A DNA stretch of 64,000 bases from Microlunatus phosphovorus NM-1 (GTDB taxonomy: Bacteria > Actinomycetota > Actinomycetes > Propionibacteriales > Propionibacteriaceae): the NCBI RefSeq assembly GCF_000270245.1, contig NC_015635.1, positions 3,472,001 to 3,536,000 on the forward strand, written 5' to 3'. The notes under the pieces were generated by a model, which saw only the letters and a list, made by a program, of their open reading frames with translations, was not told the origin of the DNA and did no database searches. Positions 47,425 through 57,830 of this stretch are shown one piece after another (position 1 is the stretch's first letter; every line of letters starts with the position of its first letter). A program made the translations under genes and the position numbers.

Positions 47425-48318
47425 ATGACCAAACCCACCATTGCCTTCATCGGCCTGGGCATCATGGGTGCCCCGATGGCCGCGAATCTGGTCAAGGCCG
47501 GGTACGTCGTCACCGGCTACAACCGCAGCCCGGGCAAGATCGATGCCCTGGTCGCTCGCGGCGGCCACGCCGCCGACTCGATCGCCGATGCCGTGACGGG
47601 TGCGGAGGTGATCATCACCATGGTGCCCGACTCTCCCGATGTCGAGGCCGTCGTGGGCGGCCCTGACGGGATCTTCGCTCATGCCCAGCCTGACGCAATC
47701 TGGATCGACTGCTCCACGATCAGGCCCGACGTGGCCGCCGCGCTGGCCGAACAGGCTGCCGCTCACCAGATCCAGGCCATCGACGCGCCTGTCTCGGGAG
47801 GCGAGGCAGGCGCTGTCGAGGGCACCTTGTCGATCATGGTCGGTGGCGACGGCACGGTCGTGGAGTCGGTACGCCCGGTGCTGGAAGCGGTCGGTCGGAC
47901 CATCGTGCACGTCGGCCCGGCCGGATCCGGTCAGACCGTGAAGGCCGCCAACCAGCTGATCGTCGCCGGCACGATCGAGTTGGTGGCCGAGGCGCTGGTG
48001 TTCCTGGAGGCACACCAGGTCGACACCACCGCGGCAATCGAGGTCCTGGCCGGCGGTCTGGCCGGCAATCGCATCCTCGACCGCAAGGCGGCCTCGATGG
48101 TGGCGCGTAGCTTCGAGCCGGGATTCCGGGTCGATCTGCACCACAAGGACCTCGGCATCATCCTCGCCGCCGCCCGCGAAGCAGGCGTCGCCATCCCGCT
48201 TGGCGCCCAGACCGCACAGCTGATGCAGGCGCTGCGTCAGCTGGGACACGGCGGTCTGGACCACTCCGCGCTGCTGTTGCTGGTCGAACAGCTGTCCGGC
48301 CGAGCCGCCAAGGACTGA
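47425..48318 (+). CDS. glxR: Tartronate semialdehyde (2-hydroxy-3-oxopropionate) reductase
   Basis: A 297-residue beta-hydroxyacid dehydrogenase, starting at ATG 47425 one base after the hyi stop. The NAD(P) fold is IAFIGLGIMGAPMAANL, the substrate signature is DAPVSGGEAGAVEGTLSIMVGG, and the catalytic Lys lies in GQTVKAANQLIV. It reduces tartronate semialdehyde to glycerate. Together with hyi it forms a short glyoxylate/hydroxypyruvate operon. Confidence 0.93.
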   Translation: MTKPTIAFIGLGIMGAPMAANLVKAGYVVTGYNRSPGKIDALVARGGHAADSIADAVTGAEVIITMVPDSPDVEAVVGGPDGIFAHAQPDAIWIDCSTIRPDVAAALAEQAAAHQIQAIDAPVSGGEAGAVEGTLSIMVGGDGTVVESVRPVLEAVGRTIVHVGPAGSGQTVKAANQLIVAGTIELVAEALVFLEAHQVDTTAAIEVLAGGLAGNRILDRKAASMVARSFEPGFRVDLHHKDLGIILAAAREAGVAIPLGAQTAQLMQALRQLGHGGLDHSALLLLVEQLSGRAAKD

Positions 48319-48324
48319 GCCAGG

Positions 48325-49212
48325 TCAGCTCACGTTGTGCCGTAGGTAGGCGGGATCCTGCAGCCCCAGGATCGTCTCGACCATCCGGGCCGCACGCGCC
48401 GACTCGCGGACCTGGTGCATACGCAGGATCCGAGCGCCGTGCAGCGCGCACACAGTCGCGGCAGCCAAGGATGCCTCCAGCCGCTCGCCCCGTTCGAGCC
48501 CGACCGCCTCGCCGACGAAGTCCTTGTTCGAGACGGCCGCCAGCAGCGGGAGACCGAGATCGGCGATCTCGGTCAGCCGCCGGGTGATCTCCAGCGAGTG
48601 CCGGGTGTTCTTGTTCAGATCGTGCCCGGGATCGATCACGATCCGCTCCTCGGGTACGCCGTGCGCCAGCGCCAACTCGATCCGGGATGCGAGGAAGTCA
48701 CGGATCTCCGTGACCACATCGTCGTACGTCGGCCGGTGCAAGTGCTGACCAGGCGGGGCCGCACTATGGGTGATGACCAGGCTGGCCGTGGATCCGGCCA
48801 CCACCTCGGCGAGCTCGGGGTCATGGAGGCCACTGGTGTCATTGATCACGCCCGCCCCGGCCTCGATGGAAGCCTGCGCCACGCTCGGCCGGACGGTGTC
48901 CACCGAGACGACCACGCCATCCGCGGCGAGCGCCGCCACCACCGGCACGACCCGGTCCAGTTCGACAGCGGCCGACACCTTCGGCACGTCCGGGGAGAAC
49001 GGCACTCCGCCGACGTCGATCCAGCCGGCGCCCTCGGCCACGGCGCGGCGACCGGCCTCGACCGCGCGGTCGAGTGCGTAGGTCGCGCCTCGGTCGTAGA
49101 AGGAGTCAGGGGTCCGATTGACGATCCCCATGATCACGATCTGATGAGCGAAGTCGAACTCGCGTCCGCCGATGCAGCGGACCGGCAGCCGGATCGGCGG
49201 CAGATAGGTCAC
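48325..49212 (-). CDS. folP2: FolP2-like dihydropteroate synthase family protein
   Basis: A 295-residue TIM-barrel pterin-binding protein starting at GTG 49212. The signature is VIMGIVNRTPDSFYDRG, matching the actinobacterial FolP2 (Rv1207) branch as I remember it, and not FolP1 (typically MGVLNVTDDSF). INDTSGLHD and VVSVDTVRPSVAQASIEAGA complete the fold; the KxxH-like and R-x-H C-terminal region is RILRMHQVRESARAARM. Mycobacterial FolP2 is reported to lack dihydropteroate synthase activity, so this should not be called folate synthesis without a test. It begins four bases after the 77-residue gene. Confidence 0.85.
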   Translation of the reverse strand: MTYLPPIRLPVRCIGGREFDFAHQIVIMGIVNRTPDSFYDRGATYALDRAVEAGRRAVAEGAGWIDVGGVPFSPDVPKVSAAVELDRVVPVVAALAADGVVVSVDTVRPSVAQASIEAGAGVINDTSGLHDPELAEVVAGSTASLVITHSAAPPGQHLHRPTYDDVVTEIRDFLASRIELALAHGVPEERIVIDPGHDLNKNTRHSLEITRRLTEIADLGLPLLAAVSNKDFVGEAVGLERGERLEASLAAATVCALHGARILRMHQVRESARAARMVETILGLQDPAYLRHNVS

Positions 49213-49216
49213 CGGC

Positions 49217-49450
49217 TCAGTCTGCCAACCTGCGCGCTGCCGTCTCTGGAGCGGGATCCTCGCTGGACTCGCGCCGCCCGACGTACGCCAACACCGCCGG
49301 CTCGCTGGTCGTGAGCCGATCCATCTCCTCGCCACCGTCGCAACGACACAGTGAGATCACCAGGGTCGAGCTCACCGGCGGGGTGCGACCGGCCACTCGC
49401 CAGGTGCCACCGGACGACTCCCAGCGCAGCAGCTGATCGAGATCGCTCAC
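49217..49450 (-). CDS. Small conserved actinobacterial protein
   Basis: A 77-residue protein starting MSDLDQLLRWESSGGTWRV, ending in Ala/Glu/Arg. Two cysteines occur in SLCRCDGGEEMDRL. The same sequence pattern (LLRWE-SGGTWRV, then CRCDGGEE) recurs in small proteins annotated as hypothetical in many actinobacteria. No function is known. It overlaps the cupin gene by four bases and precedes folP2-like by four bases, so these are co-transcribed. Confidence 0.8.
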   Translation of the reverse strand: MSDLDQLLRWESSGGTWRVAGRTPPVSSTLVISLCRCDGGEEMDRLTTSEPAVLAYVGRRESSEDPAPETAARRLAD

Positions 49451-49782
49451 CCGCCGACCCGCACGGTCAGCAGCACCGCGGCATCCTGCAACGCGGCCAG
49501 GCCGTGCCGTCGCGGCGGGATGGCGATCAGGTCGCCGGCCGCGAGCTCCCAGGATTCGCTGCCCGCAGTGAGCCGCACCCGCCCGAACAGCACCTGCAAG
49601 GTCGCCTCGCCGGGACTCTCGTGCTCGGCAAGCTCCTGCTCGGCAATCAGCGCGATCACCGTCTGCCGCAGTTCATGCTCGTGGCCGCCGTAGACCGTGC
49701 GCGCGGCCCGGCCGCTGTGGCCGTCGTACGCCTGGGCAAGCAACTGCTCAGCGATCTCCAGCACCGAGACTGCATCCATCAT
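49447..49782 (-). CDS. Single-domain cupin protein
   Basis: A 111-residue protein; GAGGAG lies just before the double ATG (49782/49779). A small beta-barrel cupin is suggested by HELRQTVIALIAEQELAEHESPGEATLQVLFGRVRLTAGS and the final GDLIAIPPRRHGLAAL, which supply His and Glu in the usual metal-binding spacing. Many short cupins bind iron or zinc and act as sensors or dioxygenases. It follows a Cys-bearing HTH regulator by 42 bases on the same strand. Confidence 0.82.
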   Translation of the reverse strand: MMDAVSVLEIAEQLLAQAYDGHSGRAARTVYGGHEHELRQTVIALIAEQELAEHESPGEATLQVLFGRVRLTAGSESWELAAGDLIAIPPRRHGLAALQDAAVLLTVRVGG

Positions 49783-49824
49783 GTTCTCCTCAATTCAGTG
49801 TCCTGCTGATCCAGGGGGTCTTCC

Positions 49825-52009
<2,185 letters not shown>

Positions 52010-52073
52010 TTGGCCGGATGACCTAGAGTTTGCACAATCACGCATTGGAGAAACTCAGGGCAGGAGCAGCATC

Positions 52074-52718
52074 ATGTCGTCAACCACCGCCGTACCCGGG
52101 CCGTCAGCGGCCGAGGAACGGATGCTGGACGTGCGACCGCTGCGCAAGCCCGACAAGCATCCCGCGATCTTCGCGGAGTACGACGCGCTGCCGGCTGGCG
52201 GCTCGTTCGTGCTGGTCAACGACCATGACCCCAAGCACCTGCGCGACGAGTTCGAGCTCGATCATCCCGGCAGTCATGGCTGGGAGTACCTGCGCCAGGA
52301 GCCACGCGACTGGCGGATCAAGATCACGAAGCTGACTGCGGCACCACTGCCCCGAGTGCTGGTGGACACCACCGGGCTGTGCACCGACCAGGTTGACCCG
52401 GATGCCAGCGGTGCGGTCTGGAAGCTCCAGGTCCGGCGCCGCGATCTCGACTCGAACGTGATCGCGTTGCCACCGGACGGCCGGATCGAGGCCCACGATG
52501 GTCCAGATCTCGACGTACTCGTCCACGTGCTGGCCGGATCCGGTCGACTCGGCACCGAGACCGGAGAGATCGCCCTCGCTGCCGGGGCGCTGTTGCTGCT
52601 GCCGCGGCGATCCCGGCGTTCGTTCACGGCGGGGCCCGATGGACTCCGCTACCTCACCGTTCACCAGCGTCGTCAAGCCTTGCTGCTGCAGCCGACAAGG
52701 TCAGCCTCGAGCCGATGA
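52074..52718 (+). CDS. DUF2249-cupin fusion protein
   Basis: A 214-residue protein. Residues ~17-85 are a DUF2249 domain (MLDVRPLRKPDKHPAIFAEYDAL, SFVLVNDHDPKHLRDEFE, WEYLRQEPRDWRIKITKL), a module often linked to hemerythrin, nitric-oxide and copper-type redox proteins. Residues ~110-205 form a cupin barrel (RRRDLDSNVIALPPDGRIEAHDGPDLDVLVHVLAG, LLLLPRRSRRSFTAG). It heads a three-gene operon, with four-base overlap to the methyltransferase. It is probably a small redox or metal sensor or enzyme. Confidence 0.82.
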   Translation: MSSTTAVPGPSAAEERMLDVRPLRKPDKHPAIFAEYDALPAGGSFVLVNDHDPKHLRDEFELDHPGSHGWEYLRQEPRDWRIKITKLTAAPLPRVLVDTTGLCTDQVDPDASGAVWKLQVRRRDLDSNVIALPPDGRIEAHDGPDLDVLVHVLAGSGRLGTETGEIALAAGALLLLPRRSRRSFTAGPDGLRYLTVHQRRQALLLQPTRSASSR

Positions 52719-53536
52719 GCCCCCCGTCCGACAGCGCGTCCCTGCCGCAAGCTGGGCGCGACGACCAGGATGTGTCCGGTCACTGGCTCCTGGCCCGGTT
52801 GGGCAAGCGGGTGTTGCGGCCCGGCGGGATCGAGCTCACCAGAGCGCTGCTCACTGCGGCCGAGGTGACCGATGCCGATGTCGTCGAGTTCGCTCCGGGC
52901 CTGGGACGCACGGCCGGCGAGATCATCGATCGTCGGCCACGCAGCTACACCGGCGTGGAGAAGGACCCGGTCGCGGCCAGGACTGCCGACCCGGTCGTCG
53001 AAGGTCATGGTGAGATCCGGATCGCCGATGCCGCCGACAGCGGGCTGCCCTCCCGAAGCGTCGATGTCGTCGTGGGCGAGGCGATGCTGACCATGCAGAC
53101 AGATCGAGCGAAGGCGGCGATCATCGCCGAGGCGGCACGACTGCTCCGGCCCGGCGGCCGTTATGCGATCCACGAGCTGGCCCTCACTCCCGACGACTTG
53201 CCGGACGACGTCAAGACCACCGTGCGACGACAGCTCGCCCGGTCGATCAAGGTCAACGCTCGGCCGCTGACTCTCGTCGAGTGGCGGCTGCTGCTTGCCG
53301 CACACGGCCTGGTCGTCGACCAGGTCGACACCGCCCCGATGGCTCTCCTCGAACCACGCCGGCTGATCTCCGACGAGGGTGTGCTCGGTGCCGCACGGTT
53401 CGTCGGCAGGCTGCTCGCTCGCCCGGATGCCCGTCACCGGGTCCTGACCATGCGTCGGACCTTCCGGAAGTACCGTCAGCATCTGACGGCCATCGCCATC
53501 GTGGCCCGCAAGCCCGACCCCACCGAGGACGCCTGA
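52715..53536 (+). CDS. Class I SAM-dependent methyltransferase
   Basis: A 273-residue enzyme with motif I VVEFAPGLGRTAGEII, post-I YTGVEKDPVA, and the motif around ADAADSGLPSRSVDVVVGEAMLTMQ. The EFAPGLGRTA form recurs in methyltransferases of DUF2249-containing neighbourhoods. Substrate is unknown. It overlaps the upstream DUF2249-cupin gene by four bases and the DUF488 gene by one base. Confidence 0.86.
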   Translation: MSPPSDSASLPQAGRDDQDVSGHWLLARLGKRVLRPGGIELTRALLTAAEVTDADVVEFAPGLGRTAGEIIDRRPRSYTGVEKDPVAARTADPVVEGHGEIRIADAADSGLPSRSVDVVVGEAMLTMQTDRAKAAIIAEAARLLRPGGRYAIHELALTPDDLPDDVKTTVRRQLARSIKVNARPLTLVEWRLLLAAHGLVVDQVDTAPMALLEPRRLISDEGVLGAARFVGRLLARPDARHRVLTMRRTFRKYRQHLTAIAIVARKPDPTEDA

Positions 53537-53901
53537 TGCCACCGACTTCCGAACCCGGGATTCACGTACGACGGGCGTATGACCCACCGATGCCGACGGA
53601 TGGCTACCGCGTGCTGGTCGATCGGCTCTGGCCACGGGGACTGAGCAAGGAGCGGGCGCACCTCGATGAGTGGTGCAAGCAGGTGGCGCCCTCGACAGAA
53701 CTGCGCAAGTGGTACGGCCACGACCCGGAGAAGTACGCCGAGTTCGCCAAGCGCTATCGCGCCGAGCTGGCCGACCCGGAGCGTGCCGAGGCGCTGGATC
53801 ACCTCCGCGAACGTGCTCGTCAAGGACCCCTGACCCTGATCACCGCCGCCAAGCGCAGCGACATCAGTGAGGCAACGGTGCTGGCTGACCTGCTCAGCTG
53901 A
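53536..53901 (+). CDS. DUF488 family protein
   Basis: A 121-residue protein from ATG 53536 (ATGA overlap). It matches the DUF488 pattern: RRAYDPPMPTDGYRVLVDRLWPRGLSKERAHLDEWCKQVAPS (shown in part), RKWYGHDPEKYAEFAKRY, and TLITAAKRSDISEATVLADLL. DUF488 proteins are uncharacterised small proteins. It ends the operon, with a palindromic hairpin starting at its stop codon. Confidence 0.9.
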   Translation: MPPTSEPGIHVRRAYDPPMPTDGYRVLVDRLWPRGLSKERAHLDEWCKQVAPSTELRKWYGHDPEKYAEFAKRYRAELADPERAEALDHLRERARQGPLTLITAAKRSDISEATVLADLLS

Positions 53902-53918
53902 CCGCCACGCGTGGCGGT
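53901..53918 (+). terminator. Perfect 18-bp palindrome at the end of the DUF488 operon
   Basis: ACCGCCACG/CGTGGCGGT begins at the last base of the DUF488 stop codon. On the plus strand it is followed by TTCC. As a compact G/C stem with only a short T stretch it is a plausible intrinsic terminator for the three-gene operon. Confidence 0.5.
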
Positions 53919-53958
53919 TCCGAGACCGCGACCCTCGGCCCTCGTACCCTGCAGGGAA

Positions 53959-54618
53959 ATGAGTACGCCGTCTGATGATCAGTGGCCCCGGCTGCCCGGC
54001 CGTCCGTCGAAGCCTGATGCTGCGGACCCAGAACCGGCAGATCCCGAGCCTGCAGATCCCGAGCCCCGGGATCCAGGGCCGGCCGACGACGATCGTCGGG
54101 CGGATGCGGTTCACCCCGAGTTCCGCCCGGCTGTCTCCGAGGTCAGCTACACCCATCACACGATCACCTATGGCCAGTCATCGACGAGTCGCTCGACCAG
54201 AGCGGTCGGCTGGATCTTCGTCGCGGTCGGGGTGGTCTGCCTGCTGGCCATGGGTATCCCGGCACTTGCGCTCGCGACCAAACCGCTGCGGACGGGCTGG
54301 AGCGCAGCCGAGGCGACCGTCATCGCGGTGCGGGTCGAGGGTTCTGGAGAGGACCAGCTCTATACCGCGGTCCTGGAGTATCAGACCCGATCGGGGGCGC
54401 AGCAGTGCGAGCTCCAGTCCGCGCTCCGCAGCACCTTTCCCAAGGGGCTCGCGCTACCGGTGCGCTACAACCGCGCGGAGCCGAGTCTGTGTCGCTACAG
54501 TCCGACCGACGTGCCGGGCTGGGTCGGCTGGATGCTCGGCGGCGTGGGAGTCGGATTCCTGCTGATCTTCGGCGGGGTTGGCGTCGGCGTCCTCCGTTCA
54601 CAAGCCGCCCGTGGCTGA
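53959..54618 (+). CDS. DUF3592-like membrane protein
   Basis: A 219-residue protein starting at ATG 53959 (MSTPSDDQWPRLPG). The first 70 residues are disordered, with a DPEPA repeat. Two membrane helices (WIFVAVGVVCLLAMGIPALAL and WVGWMLGGVGVGFLLIFGGV) flank a domain with TAVLEYQTRSGAQQCELQSALRS, LALPVRYNRAEPSLCRY, typical of DUF3592. Two extracytoplasmic cysteines may form a disulfide. No function is established. Confidence 0.75.
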   Translation: MSTPSDDQWPRLPGRPSKPDAADPEPADPEPADPEPRDPGPADDDRRADAVHPEFRPAVSEVSYTHHTITYGQSSTSRSTRAVGWIFVAVGVVCLLAMGIPALALATKPLRTGWSAAEATVIAVRVEGSGEDQLYTAVLEYQTRSGAQQCELQSALRSTFPKGLALPVRYNRAEPSLCRYSPTDVPGWVGWMLGGVGVGFLLIFGGVGVGVLRSQAARG

Positions 54619-54767
54619 GCCCGCCAGGTCCGACTGACCCTGCACCGAAGTGCCCTGGTTGATGCCCCATCGGGCAGGCTCCGGGCCGCTGAGCAGGCAT
54701 AGGCTGGCGGGCGTTGGCGGCGACGTACGCCCCTCGGGGTCCAGACCGGTGACGAGGGGACGGACCC

Positions 54768-55814
54768 ATGGAACGAGAACTACTCGACAACATCGATCAC
54801 TCCGTTCAGACCCGGCCGTCGTCCCCGACTCCCGAGGTCGCGGCGCCGCTGCCTGGACTGCTCGCGCTGCAGCGGCTCGCCGGCAACCGCGCCGTCTCGG
54901 CCATGATCGCCCGACGAACCGCGGAACCGGCAGCTGAGGAATCAGCGGCGACCACGGAGCCCGACACCTCGCTGCAGCGGCTCGCCACCAGGACCGGACT
55001 CAAGACGGCGCACGCCCAGAAGGTTCTCTACAACCACCTCAAAGGCGACCCACCGTTCAAGCCGCAGCGGGGCAATTTCGGGCAGGTCTCCTGGTTCGCC
55101 GGATCGGGCAACCCGTACGTCGGTGGCCAGGCGCAGTCGTACGACGTCACGGTCGACGTCGTCATCAATCCAGACCCGGCCAAGCTGGACAAGGACTACT
55201 TCCAGACCTTCAAACGCGAGTACGTGCAATCGACACGGGCCAACCTCCACAACACGAGCACCCATCACGACTTTTGGGTCGCCCTCGGAAAGCGGCTCGA
55301 GCGCGGTGGCGCCCAGGAGGTCCCGATCGACCAGAGCGAGGTCAGCAGGCAGGGCGGCGGCACCTTCGTCGTCGTCGGCGGGAGCGCCAGAGAGTCGATC
55401 ACCTTGGCCAACCCAGTGAAGCTGGCCACCGACCTCGGCGGCAGTCAGACGATGACCAACTCGCTCGCGGCGCGGGAGAACCAGCGAGCGGCAACGTTCG
55501 CGGTCACTCTGCGAGCACCGGCTGCTCAAGCAGCGAATGCCCAGCCGCAGCAGGCGCTGGCGACGGTCGTCTCGCAGCCTCAGGCGGTGACCAGAGCGGT
55601 GGCGCAGGTCGCTGCCGTGACCATGGCAGACAGGCTTGCGGGTCCGAAGGTCGACATCACCTTCACGTTGACCTATCCGAGCTATCAGGTCGCTCGCCGG
55701 CAGGCCAAGCTGCTCGCGACCGCCGTCGGCGACGGCCGGCTCAATGCCTACCGTGTCACCATCACCGGTGGCGCCGGCTGGTCGGCGAGCGCGACGAAGT
55801 CCTACCGCGCCTAG
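54768..55814 (+). CDS. Protein with an eCIS-cargo-like N-terminal motif, unknown C-terminal domain
   Basis: A 348-residue protein. Residues 34-49, LQRLAGNRAVSAMIAR, match the L-Q-R-x-x-G-N-x-A-V motif seen near the N-terminus of proteins associated with extracellular contractile injection systems and secreted toxins in actinobacteria. The rest is a soluble, mainly beta domain with YDVTVDVVINPDPAKLDKDYF and a repeating Ala/Gln-rich stretch (residues ~245-285). No signal peptide or catalytic motif is visible, and no sheath, tube or baseplate genes are in the window. It converges on the encapsulin gene. Confidence 0.7.
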   Translation: MERELLDNIDHSVQTRPSSPTPEVAAPLPGLLALQRLAGNRAVSAMIARRTAEPAAEESAATTEPDTSLQRLATRTGLKTAHAQKVLYNHLKGDPPFKPQRGNFGQVSWFAGSGNPYVGGQAQSYDVTVDVVINPDPAKLDKDYFQTFKREYVQSTRANLHNTSTHHDFWVALGKRLERGGAQEVPIDQSEVSRQGGGTFVVVGGSARESITLANPVKLATDLGGSQTMTNSLAARENQRAATFAVTLRAPAAQAANAQPQQALATVVSQPQAVTRAVAQVAAVTMADRLAGPKVDITFTLTYPSYQVARRQAKLLATAVGDGRLNAYRVTITGGAGWSASATKSYRA

Positions 55815-55845
55815 CAGACCAGCCCCGAGCCAGCGGGGTCTGCTC
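55814..55845. terminator. Bidirectional hairpin between the eCIS-like gene and encapsulin
   Basis: AGCAGA pairs with TCTGCT, and an inner CCCCG pairs with CGGGG, over 32 bases starting at the last base of the eCIS-like gene stop. The convergent encapsulin gene ends inside it. No T-run follows, so the assignment rests on the stem and the convergent context. Confidence 0.45.
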
Positions 55846-56641
55846 AGCGGATCGCCACGCTCGACTCAGCCGTCAGCGCGAAGAAGGTCAGCGACTCCTG
55901 CAGGTAGAGCTCGATCTTCTCGCTGTCATGGGACAGGTAGCCGATCGAGAGATCCTGCCCGAGGTGCAATTCGTAGTCCCCGCCGCGGGTCGAGACCAGC
56001 AGCGCCCCGTCCAGGGCAGGCGCCCAGATGATCTCGCCGCCCGGCAGCAGCCGCGCGAGGTGATCGCGGATCGGATAGCCGTGCTCGGTGCTCTCGGCCA
56101 CGGTGGTGTAGAGATCGGCCGACAACAGCAGACTGTACGGCCCGTCGACGCCGGCCAGCCGTAGCGCGCTGAGCGCCCGAGCCACCGCGTCCGGCGCCTC
56201 TTCGGGAACTGTCGGCAAGGTCACCGGCGGGTTCGAACTGCCTGGCTCGATACCGCCGATACCGGCCTCTTCGAGTCCGTGGAAGACGGCGCGGTCCTCG
56301 ACGAAGGCGATCTGTTTCGCCGCATCCTTGACCGGCTGCCAGTCCGAGTCCTTGGACCCCCGCTCCACGTCATCCACCGCGGCCCGGGTAACGGCGAACG
56401 GCACCCGCAGCTCGATGATCGACTGGACCTCGCGCTGGCGGGCCAGCACGCCCTCGGCCGGGCTGGTGAGCGGCCGCAGATGACCGGTGCCGACGGCGGA
56501 CAAGGTCGTCCCGGCGGGGCCAACGACGTCGACCACACGCCGCCCGGCCAAGTGTCGGGTGAAGGTCCGTCGAGCTTCCTCCTCGATCTCCGCCCAGGCG
56601 GCATCGGTGATCGGCGCGAGTTCGCGATGCAGGTTGTTCAC
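55844..56641 (-). CDS. Encapsulin shell protein (family 1)
   Basis: A 265-residue HK97-fold nanocompartment protein with the family's N-terminus MNNLHRELAPITDAAWAEIEEEARRTF, the axial motif GPYSLLLSADLYTTVAE (residues ~190) and the P-domain/E-loop segment QREVQSIIELRVPFAV. About 60 copies make a 20-24 nm shell that encloses a cargo protein in the cytoplasm. The cargo is the DyP peroxidase encoded directly upstream, with an ATGA overlap. Confidence 0.96.
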   Translation of the reverse strand: MNNLHRELAPITDAAWAEIEEEARRTFTRHLAGRRVVDVVGPAGTTLSAVGTGHLRPLTSPAEGVLARQREVQSIIELRVPFAVTRAAVDDVERGSKDSDWQPVKDAAKQIAFVEDRAVFHGLEEAGIGGIEPGSSNPPVTLPTVPEEAPDAVARALSALRLAGVDGPYSLLLSADLYTTVAESTEHGYPIRDHLARLLPGGEIIWAPALDGALLVSTRGGDYELHLGQDLSIGYLSHDSEKIELYLQESLTFFALTAESSVAIR

Positions 56642-57729
56642 GAGGTGCTCCTTTTCAGGCTGCCGATGCCCAGTGAGCCATCGACTGCTGCGGGGTCGGA
56701 CGGTGACGTGGGTACGGGTTCCGACGGCGGATCGACCGGTGATCCCGTTGGGGGGTCCTCCAAGAAGTCTGCCGTAGGCACGAAGAACAGGTTGCCGGTC
56801 AGTGCAGTGGAGAAGTCCAGGATCCGATCATGGTTGCCTGGCGGATTGCCGAGGAACATGTGGCGCAACATCTGCTCGATCACGTGAGGAGTCGCCGCGT
56901 ACCCGATGAAATAGGTGCCGAACTCGGCCGTGCCAACGGCGCCGAAGGGCATGTTGTCGCGCACGATGTCGTGCTCGGTGCCGTCGGCATCGACGATGGT
57001 GTTCAGCGCCACGTGGGAGTTGGTGGCCTTCTCCGCGTCGGGGATCTCGATATCGCTCAGCTTGCGCCGACCGATCACCCGTTCCTGCTCCTCGACCGGC
57101 AGCGCATCCCAGGTGGTCAGATTGTGCACGTACTTCTGCACGATCACATAGCTGCCGCCGGCGTATGCCGGATCCTCGTCCCCGATCCGGACGGCGGCTA
57201 CGGCGTCGTCGCCGGCCGGGTTCTCGGTCCCGTCCACGAACCCGAGCAGGTCACGCTCGTCGAAGTAACGAAAGCCGTGCACCTCGTCGACCACGTCGGC
57301 CCGATCAGCAAGCCGGATCATCACCTGCCGGGCGAGCTCGAAACACAGATCCATCCGTACGGCCCGCAAATGGAACAGCAGGTCACCCGGCGTCGACACC
57401 GCGGTGTGCACCGGGCCGACCAGCTCGCGGAAAGGGTGCAGCCCGACCGGCCGGGGCAGGTCGTAGAGCCGATCCCACAGCCCCGCACCGATGCCGGCGA
57501 CACAACTCAATCCCTTCTCCGGGTGACGGAAGCCGACCGAGCGAGTCAGTCCGCCCAGGTCGGCCAGCAGTTCCCGAACGTCGTCCTCGGCGCCGGGATG
57601 GACCGTGAGCACCAGGAAGATCGCGGCCTTCGCCGGTGGGGCCAGCACCAACTGCGACTGACCGTACGTCGGGATCGTCACCTCGGACACGACTTCGATC
57701 TTGCCAGCCGTCACCGACAGCTGCGGCAT
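56638..57729 (-). CDS. DyP-type haem peroxidase, encapsulin cargo
   Basis: A 363-residue dye-decolourising peroxidase. I start at ATG 57729 (MPQLSVTAGK), with GGAG about seven bases upstream; the GTG/ATG further up lies inside the ssrA terminator palindrome. The catalytic GFVDGTENPAGDD loop holds the Asp; the proximal His is likely in VQKYVHNLTTWDAL. The C-terminal DGSLGIGSLKR is the loading peptide that binds the inner encapsulin wall. It probably detoxifies peroxides inside the shell. Confidence 0.95.
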   Translation of the reverse strand: MPQLSVTAGKIEVVSEVTIPTYGQSQLVLAPPAKAAIFLVLTVHPGAEDDVRELLADLGGLTRSVGFRHPEKGLSCVAGIGAGLWDRLYDLPRPVGLHPFRELVGPVHTAVSTPGDLLFHLRAVRMDLCFELARQVMIRLADRADVVDEVHGFRYFDERDLLGFVDGTENPAGDDAVAAVRIGDEDPAYAGGSYVIVQKYVHNLTTWDALPVEEQERVIGRRKLSDIEIPDAEKATNSHVALNTIVDADGTEHDIVRDNMPFGAVGTAEFGTYFIGYAATPHVIEQMLRHMFLGNPPGNHDRILDFSTALTGNLFFVPTADFLEDPPTGSPVDPPSEPVPTSPSDPAAVDGSLGIGSLKRSTS

Positions 57730-57779
57730 CCGGGTCTCCGAGAGGGCGGCGATCCGGATGAAGACGGCGTAACACAGCA

Positions 57780-57815
57780 CAGAACCTCGTGCAGTGATCA
57801 CTGCACGAGGTTCTG
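57780..57815 (-). terminator. Perfect 36-bp palindrome downstream of ssrA
   Basis: Each half is CAGAACCTCGTGCAGTGA or its exact reverse complement, centred between 57797 and 57798. It starts 16 bases after the tmRNA 3' end in the direction of transcription. A hairpin with a small TGATCA loop would be very stable. There is no real U-tract after it, so it may be a rho-independent-like terminator, a processing signal, or an operator for the DyP-encapsulin operon. Confidence 0.6.
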
Positions 57816-57830
57816 ACAGGGAAATCTGCG

